Positions 15,573 to 26,033 of a stretch of 64,000 nucleotides of DNA are shown piece by piece. The notes under the pieces were generated by a model. That model worked only from the letters and a program-made list of their open reading frames with translations, did no database searches and was not told where the DNA came from. The first letter of the stretch is position 1. Each line of letters starts with the position of its first letter. The position numbers and the translations under genes are program-made. This DNA comes from Prosthecodimorpha hirschii (GTDB taxonomy: Bacteria > Pseudomonadota > Alphaproteobacteria > Rhizobiales > Ancalomicrobiaceae), in contig NZ_LJYW01000001.1 in NCBI RefSeq assembly GCF_001305515.1, positions 4,607,642-4,671,641 on the forward strand, written 5' to 3'.

Positions 15573-16358
15573 TCACGAGACGGACCGCCCGTCGCTGCGT
15601 GCCGCCGGCCTGCCGGCGCCGGCATACCAGGTCGCCGCCTGTGCGGCGAGCGCCGCGGCGATCGCGGCCAGGAACCCCCAGGCGAGACCGAGCGGCTCCA
15701 GGAGCAGCGCGGCCGCCGCCAGGAAGGCGGCGAGCGAGACCATGCCGATGATCAGGGCGCGCAGCAGCACGGCCGCCACGGCGCCGCCCTGCCAGAGATG
15801 GGACGAGACGCCCAGGATCGCGCTGACCACGGGAAAGAGCGTCATCGGTCCGCTCCAGGCCGGCCCGAGCGGCGCCGCGATCCCGGTCACCGCGACCGTC
15901 AGCGCCGCCCCGGCGATCATCCGGAAGGCCAGCGCACCGGCCGTCAGCGGCGGCACCGAGAGCGGCACGTCCGGCTTCGGGATCGCATGCGGCCCCAGAA
16001 ACAGAGCGCCGAGCGCGATGGCGAGACCGAGCGGCACAAAGTGGGGCAGGCCGGAGACCAGAAAGGCGATCGCAACCCAGACCACGACCGCGCCGGTCAA
16101 GGCCGTGGCCGGGCCGCGACCGGCCAGCGCCAGGCGGCTATAGACGGTGTTGAAGGCGACCGTCCCGGCCAGGGCCGGCAGCGAGGCCGTCGCCGAGGCC
16201 GCGCCGAAGGCGGGTCCGCGCTCGAGGGCGAGCAGGAACAGGATCGGGCCGGCCATCACCGGGAGGCCGGCGAGCCAGCCCGACGCGCGCGGTCCGAATC
16301 GTATCCCGACCCACGAGACGACGAGCAGCGTGGCCGGAACCAGGACGAGCTTGAGCAT
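15573..16358 (-). CDS. Small polytopic membrane protein of unknown function
   Basis: A 261-residue, strongly hydrophobic protein with roughly eight predicted helices and few charged residues, mostly in short loops (for example GIRFGPRASGW after helix 1 and IPKPDVPLS mid-protein). I do not recognise a transporter signature; it resembles uncharacterised alphaproteobacterial membrane proteins of similar size. The ATG at 16358 has AAAAGG upstream; a longer reading frame extending into the repeat region is not credible. Transcription runs toward the triplicated hairpins. Confidence 0.7.
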   Translation of the reverse strand: MLKLVLVPATLLVVSWVGIRFGPRASGWLAGLPVMAGPILFLLALERGPAFGAASATASLPALAGTVAFNTVYSRLALAGRGPATALTGAVVVWVAIAFLVSGLPHFVPLGLAIALGALFLGPHAIPKPDVPLSVPPLTAGALAFRMIAGAALTVAVTGIAAPLGPAWSGPMTLFPVVSAILGVSSHLWQGGAVAAVLLRALIIGMVSLAAFLAAAALLLEPLGLAWGFLAAIAAALAAQAATWYAGAGRPAARSDGRSVS

Positions 16359-16438
16359 GGGACCTTTTCGGACGGGGGACAGGCCCGTGAGCGGCAGCCC
16401 GCGGGCGGCAATCGCGCGGCAGGGGGCCGATGGGCGGA

Positions 16439-16480
16439 TCGACGGGGGCGGGTCGACAGGGGCGCGTCGACGGGGGTGGG
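16439..16480. repeat. 14-bp tandem repeat, three copies, in an intergenic gap
   Basis: Units close to TCGACGGGGGCGGG start at 16439, 16453 and 16467. The surrounding 264-base gap (16359-16622) otherwise shows only a second short direct repeat, CCTGCCCGACGGC at 16538 and 16557, and no coding signal. Confidence 0.7.
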
Positions 16481-16622
16481 CGGGCAGGGCGGATGGTGGG
16501 CATTCCCGGTCGCCCCTGGCGAGCCCGCCGCGACGGACCTGCCCGACGGCCATCGGCCTGCCCGACGGCAACGGTGCGGACGCGGCCTCACGGTGCCATG
16601 CGGCGGCCCCGGCGCTCTGGGA

Positions 16623-17480
16623 TCAGCGCTTCTGGCTCCAGAACTGGTCGAAGATCTGCTCGAAGGCCTGGATCTGGCTCGCCTGCGCCTCCTGGCCGGC
16701 CTGGAACATCTGGCCGATGAAGGCGCCGAGTTCGTCGGGGGCGGCCTCCGGCTCCGGCTTCTTCTCGGGGCGGCCGCGGTTGAAGCCGCGCACGAAGGCA
16801 CCGAAGGCCTCCTCCATCAGCGTGTGCGGCCCGGCCGGGTTGGGCGCGCGCTTGAGGAAATCCTCCATGGTCTCGGTCTCGCCGGTCGGCCGCGGCACCG
16901 CCTTGGCGAATTGCTGGACCAGGCTGGCAAAGGCCTCGGTGCCGTTGGCGGCGCCGTCGCGCATCCACTTCTGCATCATGTCGCCGAAGCCGGCATAGCC
17001 GTCCTGGGCACGGGACGGATCGAAGAAGGCGGCGACCATCCGGGCGACCGGATCCTTCGGCAGCGAGGTGCCGAGGCCGCCCATCAGCATGGCGGCGACG
17101 GCCGGCATCATCGATTGCAGCACCTGCTGGCCGACCCCGCTCATCGCCGCGATCCGTTCGGCGACCGCCTTGGTCACCTCGTTGGACCCGAACATGGCCA
17201 TGAGCGCATCGTTGCCGGCCTTCATGGCTTCGGGCGTGAAGGCCTGCATGGCGTCGAGATAGGGGTTGCGCGGCTGGGCGGCCTGCCCGGTCATCAGGCC
17301 GAACAGAGCCTGAATCGCCTTCGGATCGGTCATCTGGCGCTGCATGGCCGCGGCGAAGGCCGGCATCATGGCGTCCACGGCTGCCCGCGACTGGTCCGGC
17401 GAGATGCCGAACTGCCGCGCCAGGTTGCGCATCGCCTCGCCGCCCTGGGCTTCGAGCAGGATCTTCGTGAAATCGAACAT
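16623..17480 (-). CDS. DUF937-like protein
   Basis: A 285-residue, Ala/Met/Gln-rich, mainly helical protein without signal peptide. The N-terminal FDFTKILLEAQGGEAMRNLARQFGIS then AVDAMMPAFAAAMQRQM fits the DUF937 family, whose helical repeats contain the aqGG and llP turns; a second repeat can be seen at VGQQVLQSMMPAVAAMLMGGL. Function is unknown. The C-terminus is Gln/Ala-rich (AGQEAQASQIQAFEQIFDQFW). The ATG follows a strong GGGGGG. It lies downstream of gshA, separated by 135 bases, in the same direction. Confidence 0.8.
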   Translation of the reverse strand: MFDFTKILLEAQGGEAMRNLARQFGISPDQSRAAVDAMMPAFAAAMQRQMTDPKAIQALFGLMTGQAAQPRNPYLDAMQAFTPEAMKAGNDALMAMFGSNEVTKAVAERIAAMSGVGQQVLQSMMPAVAAMLMGGLGTSLPKDPVARMVAAFFDPSRAQDGYAGFGDMMQKWMRDGAANGTEAFASLVQQFAKAVPRPTGETETMEDFLKRAPNPAGPHTLMEEAFGAFVRGFNRGRPEKKPEPEAAPDELGAFIGQMFQAGQEAQASQIQAFEQIFDQFWSQKR

Positions 17481-17615
17481 GGATTCGCCCCCCTGACGCC
17501 GGACGTGATCATCGGCCCGGCCGCGGGTCCCGTCAAATCCAGCGAAAGGATGAAATCCGGAACCGTGCGGCCTGGATCGCAGCCCGGCGGACGGCGATCG
17601 ACCCCGCCCGCCGCC

Positions 17616-19004
17616 TCAATAGGCGTATTCGGCGAAGACTTGGTTCACGTCGCCGTTCCAGTCCTTTTCGTACTGGCGCAGCATGCGTTCGGCGAGCGTC
17701 TCGCCGGTGGCGACGATCTCCTCCAGGGGCGCGAGATAGACGGTCTCGTTCTCGGACATGTCGACCGGCGCGCAGGGGCCGAGGCGGTTGCGGCGGGCAA
17801 GGCCCTTGCGCGACAGGGCAACCGCCTCGCGCGCCACGTCGAGCAGCGTGCCGCCGCGGAACGGCGTCTTCAGCGCCAGGCGGGGCGCGGTGTCGCGCAG
17901 ATATTGCCGTTCCTCGGCGCTCCAGTCGGCGACCAGGGCCAGCGCCTCGTCAAGCACGCCCTCGTCGTAGAGCAGGCCGACCCAGAAGGCCGGCAGCGCC
18001 AGCAGCCGCCGCCAGGGGCCGGCATCGGCGCCGCGCTGCTCGATGTAGCGCTTCAGCCGGACTTCGGGGAACAGCGAACCGAGATGATTGACCCAGTCGC
18101 CGATCTCCGGGACCACGCCGGGCAGGCGGTTGCGCAGCGCGCCTTCCAGGAACTGCCGGAAGGTCACGTCGGTCGCGTCGTGGTAGGTGTCCTCGCGCTT
18201 GATCAGATACATGGGCACGTCGAGCGCCCAGTCCGCATAGGCCTCGAAGCCGAAGCCGTCCTCGAAGGCGAAGGGCAGCATGCCGGTGCGCGCCGCATCG
18301 GTATCGCGCCAGACTTCCGAGCGGTAGGAGAGGAAGCCGTTCGGCTTGCCGTCGAGGAACGGCGAGGAGGCGAACAGCGCCGTCGCGACCGGCTGCAGGG
18401 CCAGCGAAACGCGCATCTTGTTGCGCATGTCGGCCTCGGAGCCGTAGTCGAGATTGACCTGCACGGTCGAGGTGCGGAACATCATGTCGAGCCCCTTGCC
18501 GCCGACCTTCGGCATGTAGGCGCTCATGATGCCGTAGCGCGACTTGGGCATGACCGGGGTCTCGGCGCGCGACCATTTCGGGCTGGCGCCGACGCCGAGG
18601 AAGCCGATGCCGAGCGGATCGCCGATCTCGCGCACCTGGGCGAGATGCGAGAAGGTCTCCCGGCAGGTATGGTGCAGCGTCTCCAGCGGCGCGCCGGACA
18701 GTTCGAACTGGCCGCCGGGCTCCAGGCTGATGGCGCCGCCGCCGACCGGATCGGCGAGACCGATGATCGCGTCGCGATCCATGATCGGTTCCCAGCCGAG
18801 CAGCCCCTCCATGCCCTCGAGCAGCTTGCGCACGCCGCGCGGCCCCTCGTAGGCGACGGGCGACAGATCGTCCGTATGAAAGCCGAATTTCTCGTGTTCC
18901 GTGCCGATCCGCCAGCGATCCTTCGGCTTCGAGCCCTTCTCGAACCAGGCGTAGAGCTGGTCGCGGTTCTCGATCGGGACAGCGTCGACGGTGTCACGCG
19001 CCAT
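17616..19004 (-). CDS. gshA: Glutamate-cysteine ligase (class II, plant/alphaproteobacterial type)
   Basis: A 462-residue ATP-dependent ligase forming gamma-glutamylcysteine, the first step of glutathione synthesis. Typical blocks are WRIGTEHEKFGF near residue 31, DPVGGGAISLEPGGQFELSG, the TSTVQVNLDYGSEADMRNKM strand-helix and MRNKMRVSLALQPVATALFA, all of the GCS2 alphaproteobacterial/plant form. The ATG at 19004 is preceded by CAGGAG. In many Hyphomicrobiales gshA directly follows rsmE; here rsmE is on the same strand but 4 kb away with hscC and a J-like gene between them in the opposite direction. Confidence 0.95.
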   Translation of the reverse strand: MARDTVDAVPIENRDQLYAWFEKGSKPKDRWRIGTEHEKFGFHTDDLSPVAYEGPRGVRKLLEGMEGLLGWEPIMDRDAIIGLADPVGGGAISLEPGGQFELSGAPLETLHHTCRETFSHLAQVREIGDPLGIGFLGVGASPKWSRAETPVMPKSRYGIMSAYMPKVGGKGLDMMFRTSTVQVNLDYGSEADMRNKMRVSLALQPVATALFASSPFLDGKPNGFLSYRSEVWRDTDAARTGMLPFAFEDGFGFEAYADWALDVPMYLIKREDTYHDATDVTFRQFLEGALRNRLPGVVPEIGDWVNHLGSLFPEVRLKRYIEQRGADAGPWRRLLALPAFWVGLLYDEGVLDEALALVADWSAEERQYLRDTAPRLALKTPFRGGTLLDVAREAVALSRKGLARRNRLGPCAPVDMSENETVYLAPLEEIVATGETLAERMLRQYEKDWNGDVNQVFAEYAY

Positions 19005-19408
19005 GGGTCGGCTCCTGGACGACGGCCGGTTCAAGGCCGGCGGTCCTGATGCTGGAATCCGGCGGACGCCGGACGGTCGGGGGCGGCACCATAGCGACAG
19101 GGCCGGGAGCCGACAAACGCGTTTTCCTCAACGCCCCGTTTCGCAACGCTGCAGTATCGGGCCGGATGCGACGGGGCCGGGCGGCTGCCGCGATGGTCTT
19201 CCAAGCGGCTTGGCAGCCTCGGCGCTGGAGCTTCGCGGAGGAGCCCCTTAGAGTGGCGGACGGATGGCCGCCTGGGGCCGCCCGCCTGCCGACGGATCGG
19301 CCCGACCCGTCGAAGGCGCGCGGCTTCGGTTGTGAAGAGATAGAGCGCTCCCGCCGCCGGCCGGCATCGGGAGCTTCGAGCGGCCTGGACGGAATGGACG
19401 GATCACGC
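19005..19408. other. 404-base divergent gap between gshA and hscC
   Basis: No coding sequence is supported. It must hold both promoters. A 7-bp inverted repeat GCTCCCG/CGGGAGC (19347-19353, 19368-19374) lies 35 bases upstream of hscC. I see neither a CIRCE element nor a convincing RpoH-type promoter, so heat control of hscC is not supported by sequence. Confidence 0.6.
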
Positions 19409-21106
<1,698 letters not shown>

Positions 21107-21109
21107 TCC

Positions 21110-23071
21110 ATGTGGGCCCACGACCTGCTCGGTCTTCCGGTGGACGCGGACGAACGTGCCGTGAAGCGCGCCTATGCGGCGCGGCTCAAGGTGACGCGCC
21201 CGGACGACGATCCGGCCGCCTTCCAGCGTCTGGTCGAGGCGCGCGACGTGGCCCTGCAATGGGCGCGCAACGGCTGGGGCCGTCCCGATCCCGATCCCGA
21301 TCCCGACGACGATGACGACGACGGGGATGCGATCGAGGCGATGGAAACCGCCGCTGCATCCGATCCGGGCCTGACGCCACCGGCCGAACCGGTGAGCCAC
21401 GGCCGGGTCGCCGGGCCGCCTCTGGCGGCCCCGGAAGACGACAGACCGCCTCTGGCGGCCCCGGAAGACGACAGACCGCCTCTGGCGGCCCCGGACGGCG
21501 ACAGGCCGCCTCTGGCGGACCGGGAGGGCGCCAGGCCGCCTCTGGCGGACCGGGAGGGCGCCAGGCCGGCTGCGGCGGACCGGGAGGGCGGCAGTCCGCC
21601 GCTGGCGGACCAGAAGAGTGACCACCCGGACGGCCGCCGCATGCCCGAGGCCGAGGGCACGCTGATCTCCCGGCTTGGTGACGATGTCGATCCTCCCCTG
21701 CCGGAACCGTCCCGGCTGGAAGACCGGATCGACACCATCGTTCTGCGCATGGCCGAAGCGGAATCCCCGGCGGCTCCACCCAAGCCGTCGCGCGCCGTGC
21801 CCGAGCCGGCCGGCCGCGACCCCGATGGCGACGACGACCCCGAACCCGAATTCGATCCGGAGCCCGATACGAGCGCGGATCGGTTTGCCGCGCTGACCGC
21901 CGAGGCCGACCGGCTGTTGAACGATCCGTGGTTCGGACAGGGCGGTGGGCATGCGCTGGCCTGGGAGGCGCTGATCGGGGCGGCGGAGGATCTCGACATC
22001 GCCCAGCGTCTCGCCTTCGAGACCCAGCTGGCGCGCGGCTTCGACCGCCATCTCGGCCGCGGCCGCAACAGCGGCGATGCAGCCCCGGTCCTGCCCGAAC
22101 GGACCCGGGTCCTGCTGCGCCTTGCCTCGGAGGCGTTCGGCTGGGATCGCGACGTGCGCCGTCTGGCCCGGATCGTCGGCGGGGCCTCGGAGGTCGGCCC
22201 GCTGGTCGCGGTCATCGAGGCGCTGACCGGGCCGCCGCCGACGCCGCGCCGCGACGAGACCGGGTTCCCGCTGCTCGAACCCTTCGATCTCGAAGCCTTT
22301 CTCGGCAACCTGGATCATCCCCTGGTGCGCTACTACCGCCGCGCCCAGCGGGCGGGCCGGTTGGTCCTGTCCTTCTCGCCGCTCGCCTTCTTCCTGCCGG
22401 TCTGGTGGGCCGGCCGCAACCGCTACATGCTGTGGGCGGCGGGCCTTTCGGTCCTCCTCGCCGTCGCCATGTCGATGGCGGTCGATCCGCGCCATCCGGG
22501 CGGCAACGGGCCGCTGTTCATAGGCCTGGTCGCCGTGATCCTGGCCGGCCGCACGCTGCTCGCCGCGAATGCGCAGCGGCTCGAGGTCCTGAACGTCACC
22601 GACCTGATCGAGACGGCCGATCGCGAGGCGCCGGCCCGCAACGACAAGCGCAAGACCTTCCTGGCCGCCCGGCGCCCGACCTGGCGGCTGGCCACCGTGC
22701 TGTTCTCCGCCGTCTATCTGGTCATGGTCGACATATTCATCGTCGCCATGCTGATCGATGCGGCCGTCCTGTCCGAGCCGCGCATCGAGCGCCTGATGCC
22801 GGAGGCCGATCCAGCCCGCCTCGATACGAGGCTGGGCGCCGTCCTGTGGCGCGAACATCGCGAACGCAGCATCGCCAACGTGGTGCGCGTCCTGAAGGAA
22901 CTCGGCGCCAAGGCGAACAGCCCGGCCGACCATGCCGCCATCGAGGCGCTCCGGGCCGATCTGCGCACCGTCTATCCCGAGGGCTGGCATCCGGACTATC
23001 CGGCGCGATCGGCCGATTTCGAGCGCCGTCTGGAGGCCGTGCGCACGAGCCTCGGCCGCGGCACGAACTGA
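21110..23071 (+). CDS. Membrane-bound J-like co-chaperone partner of HscC
   Basis: A 653-residue protein. Residues 1-50 form a J-like domain (WAHDLLGLPVDADERAVKRAYAARLK) of the DjlB/DjlC kind, but the catalytic HPD is replaced by Arg30-Pro31-Asp32. Then come an Asp-rich linker (PDPDPDPDDDDDDGD), a seven-fold 10-residue repeat (about residues 103-172), a second acidic linker, a helical region and three to four membrane segments at about residues 425-560, ending in a roughly 90-residue soluble tail. It starts 3 bases after hscC, so the pair is coupled. I infer a membrane-tethered recruiter for HscC. Whether the RPD variant still stimulates ATPase is open, though HPD loss is known in some members of this group. 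Confidence 0.82.
   Translation: MWAHDLLGLPVDADERAVKRAYAARLKVTRPDDDPAAFQRLVEARDVALQWARNGWGRPDPDPDPDDDDDDGDAIEAMETAAASDPGLTPPAEPVSHGRVAGPPLAAPEDDRPPLAAPEDDRPPLAAPDGDRPPLADREGARPPLADREGARPAAADREGGSPPLADQKSDHPDGRRMPEAEGTLISRLGDDVDPPLPEPSRLEDRIDTIVLRMAEAESPAAPPKPSRAVPEPAGRDPDGDDDPEPEFDPEPDTSADRFAALTAEADRLLNDPWFGQGGGHALAWEALIGAAEDLDIAQRLAFETQLARGFDRHLGRGRNSGDAAPVLPERTRVLLRLASEAFGWDRDVRRLARIVGGASEVGPLVAVIEALTGPPPTPRRDETGFPLLEPFDLEAFLGNLDHPLVRYYRRAQRAGRLVLSFSPLAFFLPVWWAGRNRYMLWAAGLSVLLAVAMSMAVDPRHPGGNGPLFIGLVAVILAGRTLLAANAQRLEVLNVTDLIETADREAPARNDKRKTFLAARRPTWRLATVLFSAVYLVMVDIFIVAMLIDAAVLSEPRIERLMPEADPARLDTRLGAVLWREHRERSIANVVRVLKELGAKANSPADHAAIEALRADLRTVYPEGWHPDYPARSADFERRLEAVRTSLGRGTN
21416..21625. 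repeat. 30-bp tandem repeat, seven copies, in the J-like gene
   Basis: Units begin at 21416 and recur every 30 bases, each near CCGCCTCTGGCGGCCCCGGA plus ten further bases; the last is degenerate. They encode PPLAAPEDDR / PPLADREGAR decapeptides, in frame, between the J-like and membrane parts. Copies 1-2 are identical and copies 4-5 are identical, indicating recent slippage or recombination. Confidence 0.95.
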
Positions 23072-23132
23072 GACTGCCGGCCGGCCGACCGGCCCTCACT
23101 TCGGATGCTCCGCCGCCGGCGTGTAAGCGGGT

Positions 23133-23888
23133 TTATTCCGCCCAGTCGCCGATCGCGGCCTGGACCAGCGCCATGGCGGCGACCGCGGCGGTATCGGCGC
23201 GCAGGATGCGCGGCCCGAGCGGGATCGGGGTGACGAAGCTCTTCGAGCGCAGCACCAGCCGCTCCTCCTCGGAGAAGCCGCCTTCCGGGCCGACCAGCAC
23301 CGCGACGGGACCGCGCGCCAGCCGCGCCAGGACCGGCGCCGGGGCGGAATTCTCCTCGCCCTCGTCGCAGAACAGGATGCGCCGTCCGGCCTCCGCCCCC
23401 GGCCAGGTGTCGACCAGCGCCTTGAACTCGACCGGTTCTGCGATGCGCGGGATCGCCAGGATGCCGCACTGCTCGGCCGCCTCGATGACGTTGGCTTCCA
23501 TCCGCTCCAGATTGATCCGGGAGACCTGGGTGTGGCGGGTGATGACCGGGCGCAGCATGCCGCAGCCCATCTCGACCGCCTTCTGCACCATGTAGTCGAG
23601 CCGCGCCATCTTGAGCGGGGCGAACAGATAGTGCAGGTCGGCCGACTGGGTCTGCGGCCGCGTCTGCTCGACGAATTCCAGCACGCCCTGGCGCCGGCCG
23701 GTCTCGACGATCCGTGCGCGCCATTCGCCGTCCTGGCCGTTGAAGACCAGCAGCTCGGCGCCGACATCGAGCCGCAGCACGTTCAGGAGGTAGTTCGCCT
23801 GTTCGCGCGTCAGGTCGATCCGTCCGCCGGCCCGGAGCGGCAGGCGGATGAACAGGCGTTGGAGGCGGTAGTCCTGGCGAGGCGGCAT
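23133..23888 (-). CDS. rsmE: 16S rRNA (uracil-1498-N3)-methyltransferase
   Basis: A 251-residue SPOUT-class enzyme that methylates U1498 of 16S rRNA using S-adenosylmethionine. The C-terminal knot carries [11 protein letters not shown] (near residue 211) and [11 protein letters not shown], both diagnostic; the N-terminal PUA-like part has RLFIRLPL and HYLLNVLR-like [12 protein letters not shown]. Length is normal. No strong ribosome-binding site precedes the ATG. Faces the J-like gene tail-to-tail with a 61-base gap. It normally neighbours gshA in this order of bacteria. Confidence 0.95.
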   Translation of the reverse strand: MPPRQDYRLQRLFIRLPLRAGGRIDLTREQANYLLNVLRLDVGAELLVFNGQDGEWRARIVETGRRQGVLEFVEQTRPQTQSADLHYLFAPLKMARLDYMVQKAVEMGCGMLRPVITRHTQVSRINLERMEANVIEAAEQCGILAIPRIAEPVEFKALVDTWPGAEAGRRILFCDEGEENSAPAPVLARLARGPVAVLVGPEGGFSEEERLVLRSKSFVTPIPLGPRILRADTAAVAAMALVQAAIGDWAE

Positions 23889-24062
23889 GACGCGACTGAT
23901 TCGACTTCAAACTTGCAACGCGGCTTGTCTTAGCCGGGTTCGGCCCGGCAGGCCACTGGCGCCTTTCCGGGCATGTCTGCCCAGTCTGGGCCGGTCGCAG
24001 GCATGGAGGTCGCGGACGGTCCGGAACCGGACCTCGCCGGGTTGCCGGACCCGGCCCGGCGA

Positions 24063-25034
24063 TCACGGGACCAGGATGGAACAGCCCGCCGTGGCGCCGG
24101 TTTCCAGGTCGCGTTGCGCACGCGGCGCGTCCTCGAGCCGGTATTCCCGCCCGATGCGGCCGTCGATCGTCCCGTCCCGGAGGGCGCCGATGACGGCCTC
24201 GGAGGCGGCGCGGTAGGTCTCCGGCTCGGCCGCGTAGGCCATGACGCTCGGCCGCGCCAGCGCGATGGATCGGATCGGTCCCAGATCCTCCGCTCTGATC
24301 GGCGGAATGGGACCGGCGGCCTGGCCGACCGACGCGACCGTGCCGAACTTGCGGACGCAGTCCAAGGTTCGGGCCAGCATGGTTCCGCCGATGCCGTCGA
24401 TCGCGAAATCGACGCCCGTCCCGCCGGTCAGCCGCCGCGTCTCGCCGACGAGATCGGCGTCGCGGCCGACGATGACATGATCGGCGCCGTTTGCCCGCGC
24501 GATCTCGGCCTTGTCGGGCGACCCTGCCGTGCCGATCACGATGCAGCCGCTGCGCCTTGCCCAGCGGGTCAGGATGCTGCCGAGGCCGCCTGCCGCCGCA
24601 TGGACCAACAGGGTCTTGCCCGGGCCGGCGGCAAAAACGCGGGTGAGGAGCATGTGAGCCGTCAGGGCGCGCAGGAACCCGCCCGCCGCCGCTTTCGCGT
24701 CGATGTCGTCGGGCAGCGGCACGGCGCGCCAGCCCGGCAGCACCCGCCGCGTCGCATAGCCCCCCGGAAGGCCCGCATAGGCGATGCGGTCGCCGACCCT
24801 GAGACCGTGCACGGCCTCGCCCACGGCTTCGACGATGCCGGTGGCTTCGACGCCGAGCACCGCCGGCAGGGGCAGGGGATAGAGCCCGGTGCGTTGATAG
24901 ATGTCGATGAAATTCACGCCGATCGCGTCCTGGCGGATCAGGATCTCGCCGGCAGCCGGGGTGGGCGGTTCGAATTCGGCCATACGCAGGGTCTCGATGC
25001 CGCCGAAGGATATCAATTCCACTTTCCGGTCCAT
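24063..25034 (-). CDS. Zinc-independent quinone oxidoreductase (MDR family)
   Basis: A 323-residue NADPH-dependent quinone reductase of the QOR/zeta-crystallin type. It has VLGVEATGIVEAVGEAVHG (near residue 60), the nucleotide-binding turn HAAAGGLGSILTRWA (near residue 147) and lacks zinc-ligand cysteines. The first residues, DRKVELISFGGIETLRM, match the QOR N-terminus. The ATG has a strong GAGGAGG. A LysR gene is transcribed divergently from 89 bases away and is probably its regulator. Likely cytosolic detoxification of quinones; substrate not determinable. Confidence 0.9.
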   Translation of the reverse strand: MDRKVELISFGGIETLRMAEFEPPTPAAGEILIRQDAIGVNFIDIYQRTGLYPLPLPAVLGVEATGIVEAVGEAVHGLRVGDRIAYAGLPGGYATRRVLPGWRAVPLPDDIDAKAAAGGFLRALTAHMLLTRVFAAGPGKTLLVHAAAGGLGSILTRWARRSGCIVIGTAGSPDKAEIARANGADHVIVGRDADLVGETRRLTGGTGVDFAIDGIGGTMLARTLDCVRKFGTVASVGQAAGPIPPIRAEDLGPIRSIALARPSVMAYAAEPETYRAASEAVIGALRDGTIDGRIGREYRLEDAPRAQRDLETGATAGCSILVP

Positions 25035-25123
25035 GGTCGGGTCCTCCTCGGACCCTGTCTCGCAACTGGCGACCCGAGAGGAAATCCCCTATGGCTTCCC
25101 GTGATCCGTGAGAAAATTCCCCG

Positions 25124-25987
25124 ATGGATTGGGATGACCTTCGCCATTTCGCCGCCCTGGCCGAAGCCGGCTCGCTCTCGGCTGCGGCTCGGCGCCTGGG
25201 CATCGAACATGCGACGGTGGCGCGCCGGATCCTGTCCTTGGAGCGCACCCTCGCGGTGCCGCTGGTCGACCGGCGCGGCCGGCGCTGGACCCTGACCGAG
25301 GCGGGATTGCGCCTGGCCGCCATTGCCGCACGCATGGAGGGGGAGGCGCAGGCGGCGCGGCGCCTGGCGGAGGCCACGCGCACCGACCTGCAGGGCACCG
25401 TGACGGTGAGCGCACCGCCAGCCTTGGCGGCGGCGATCCTGGCGGCTCCACTGGTCGGCCTGCAGGCGCGCCATCCCGGTCTGACGATCCGCATTGTGGG
25501 CGAGGCGCGGACCGCGTCGCTCGACCGCGGCGAGGCCGACGTGGCCATCCGGCTCACGCGGCCCGAAAGCGGCGACCTGACCATCACCCGGCTCGGCCGG
25601 ATCGGCTTCCGCCTCTATGCGAGCCCAGGCTATCTCGCCGCCTGCCTGCCGGCCGAATGGCGCTTCATCGGCTACGACGGCACGCCGGCTCCGCCGCCCC
25701 AGCAGGCCGCGTTGGAAGCCTTTGCGGCCGGACGCCCGATGGCGTTCATGGCCAGCAGCCTGGAGATCCAGCAGGCCGCCGCGCGCGCGGGCGGCGGCAT
25801 CGCGGTCCTTCCCGATTTCCTGGGGCGGGCAGATGCCGGGCTGATCGCCGTCCCGCCGGATCGGCCGATCATCGAGCGCGAGGTCTGGTTCGTGGCGCAT
25901 AGCGACCTGATGCGCTCGGGACCGGTTCGGGCCGTTCTCGCATGCCTGCGCGCGGCGCCGGCCCTGTTTGCCGCGGTTCCGGGTTGA
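25124..25987 (+). CDS. LysR-family regulator divergent from quinone oxidoreductase
   Basis: A 287-residue LysR protein with the DNA-binding helices in [26 protein letters not shown] and [13 protein letters not shown], and a C-terminal sensor domain ([15 protein letters not shown] onward, [12 protein letters not shown]). The variant HTH with EHATVARRI belongs to the AaeR/CrgA-like LysR subgroup, which often controls adjacent oxidoreductases. The 89-base divergent gap with the quinone oxidoreductase supports that pairing. The coding sequence ends 46 bases before the exonuclease start. Confidence 0.92.
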   Translation: MDWDDLRHFAALAEAGSLSAAARRLGIEHATVARRILSLERTLAVPLVDRRGRRWTLTEAGLRLAAIAARMEGEAQAARRLAEATRTDLQGTVTVSAPPALAAAILAAPLVGLQARHPGLTIRIVGEARTASLDRGEADVAIRLTRPESGDLTITRLGRIGFRLYASPGYLAACLPAEWRFIGYDGTPAPPPQQAALEAFAAGRPMAFMASSLEIQQAAARAGGGIAVLPDFLGRADAGLIAVPPDRPIIEREVWFVAHSDLMRSGPVRAVLACLRAAPALFAAVPG

Positions 25988-26033
25988 CGGACGGCCGGCC
26001 AGCCGGCAACCCTCGGCCGGAAGGAGCCCGCCC

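Noticed and set aside
19347-19374. CIRCE heat-shock operator upstream of hscC
   Set aside because: The inverted repeat GCTCCCG/CGGGAGC does not match TTAGCACTC-N9-GAGTGCTAA.
21416-21625. Regular 30-bp repeats that might suggest a CRISPR array
   Set aside because: Units are contiguous without spacers, in frame within a coding sequence, and vary by codon-level changes.
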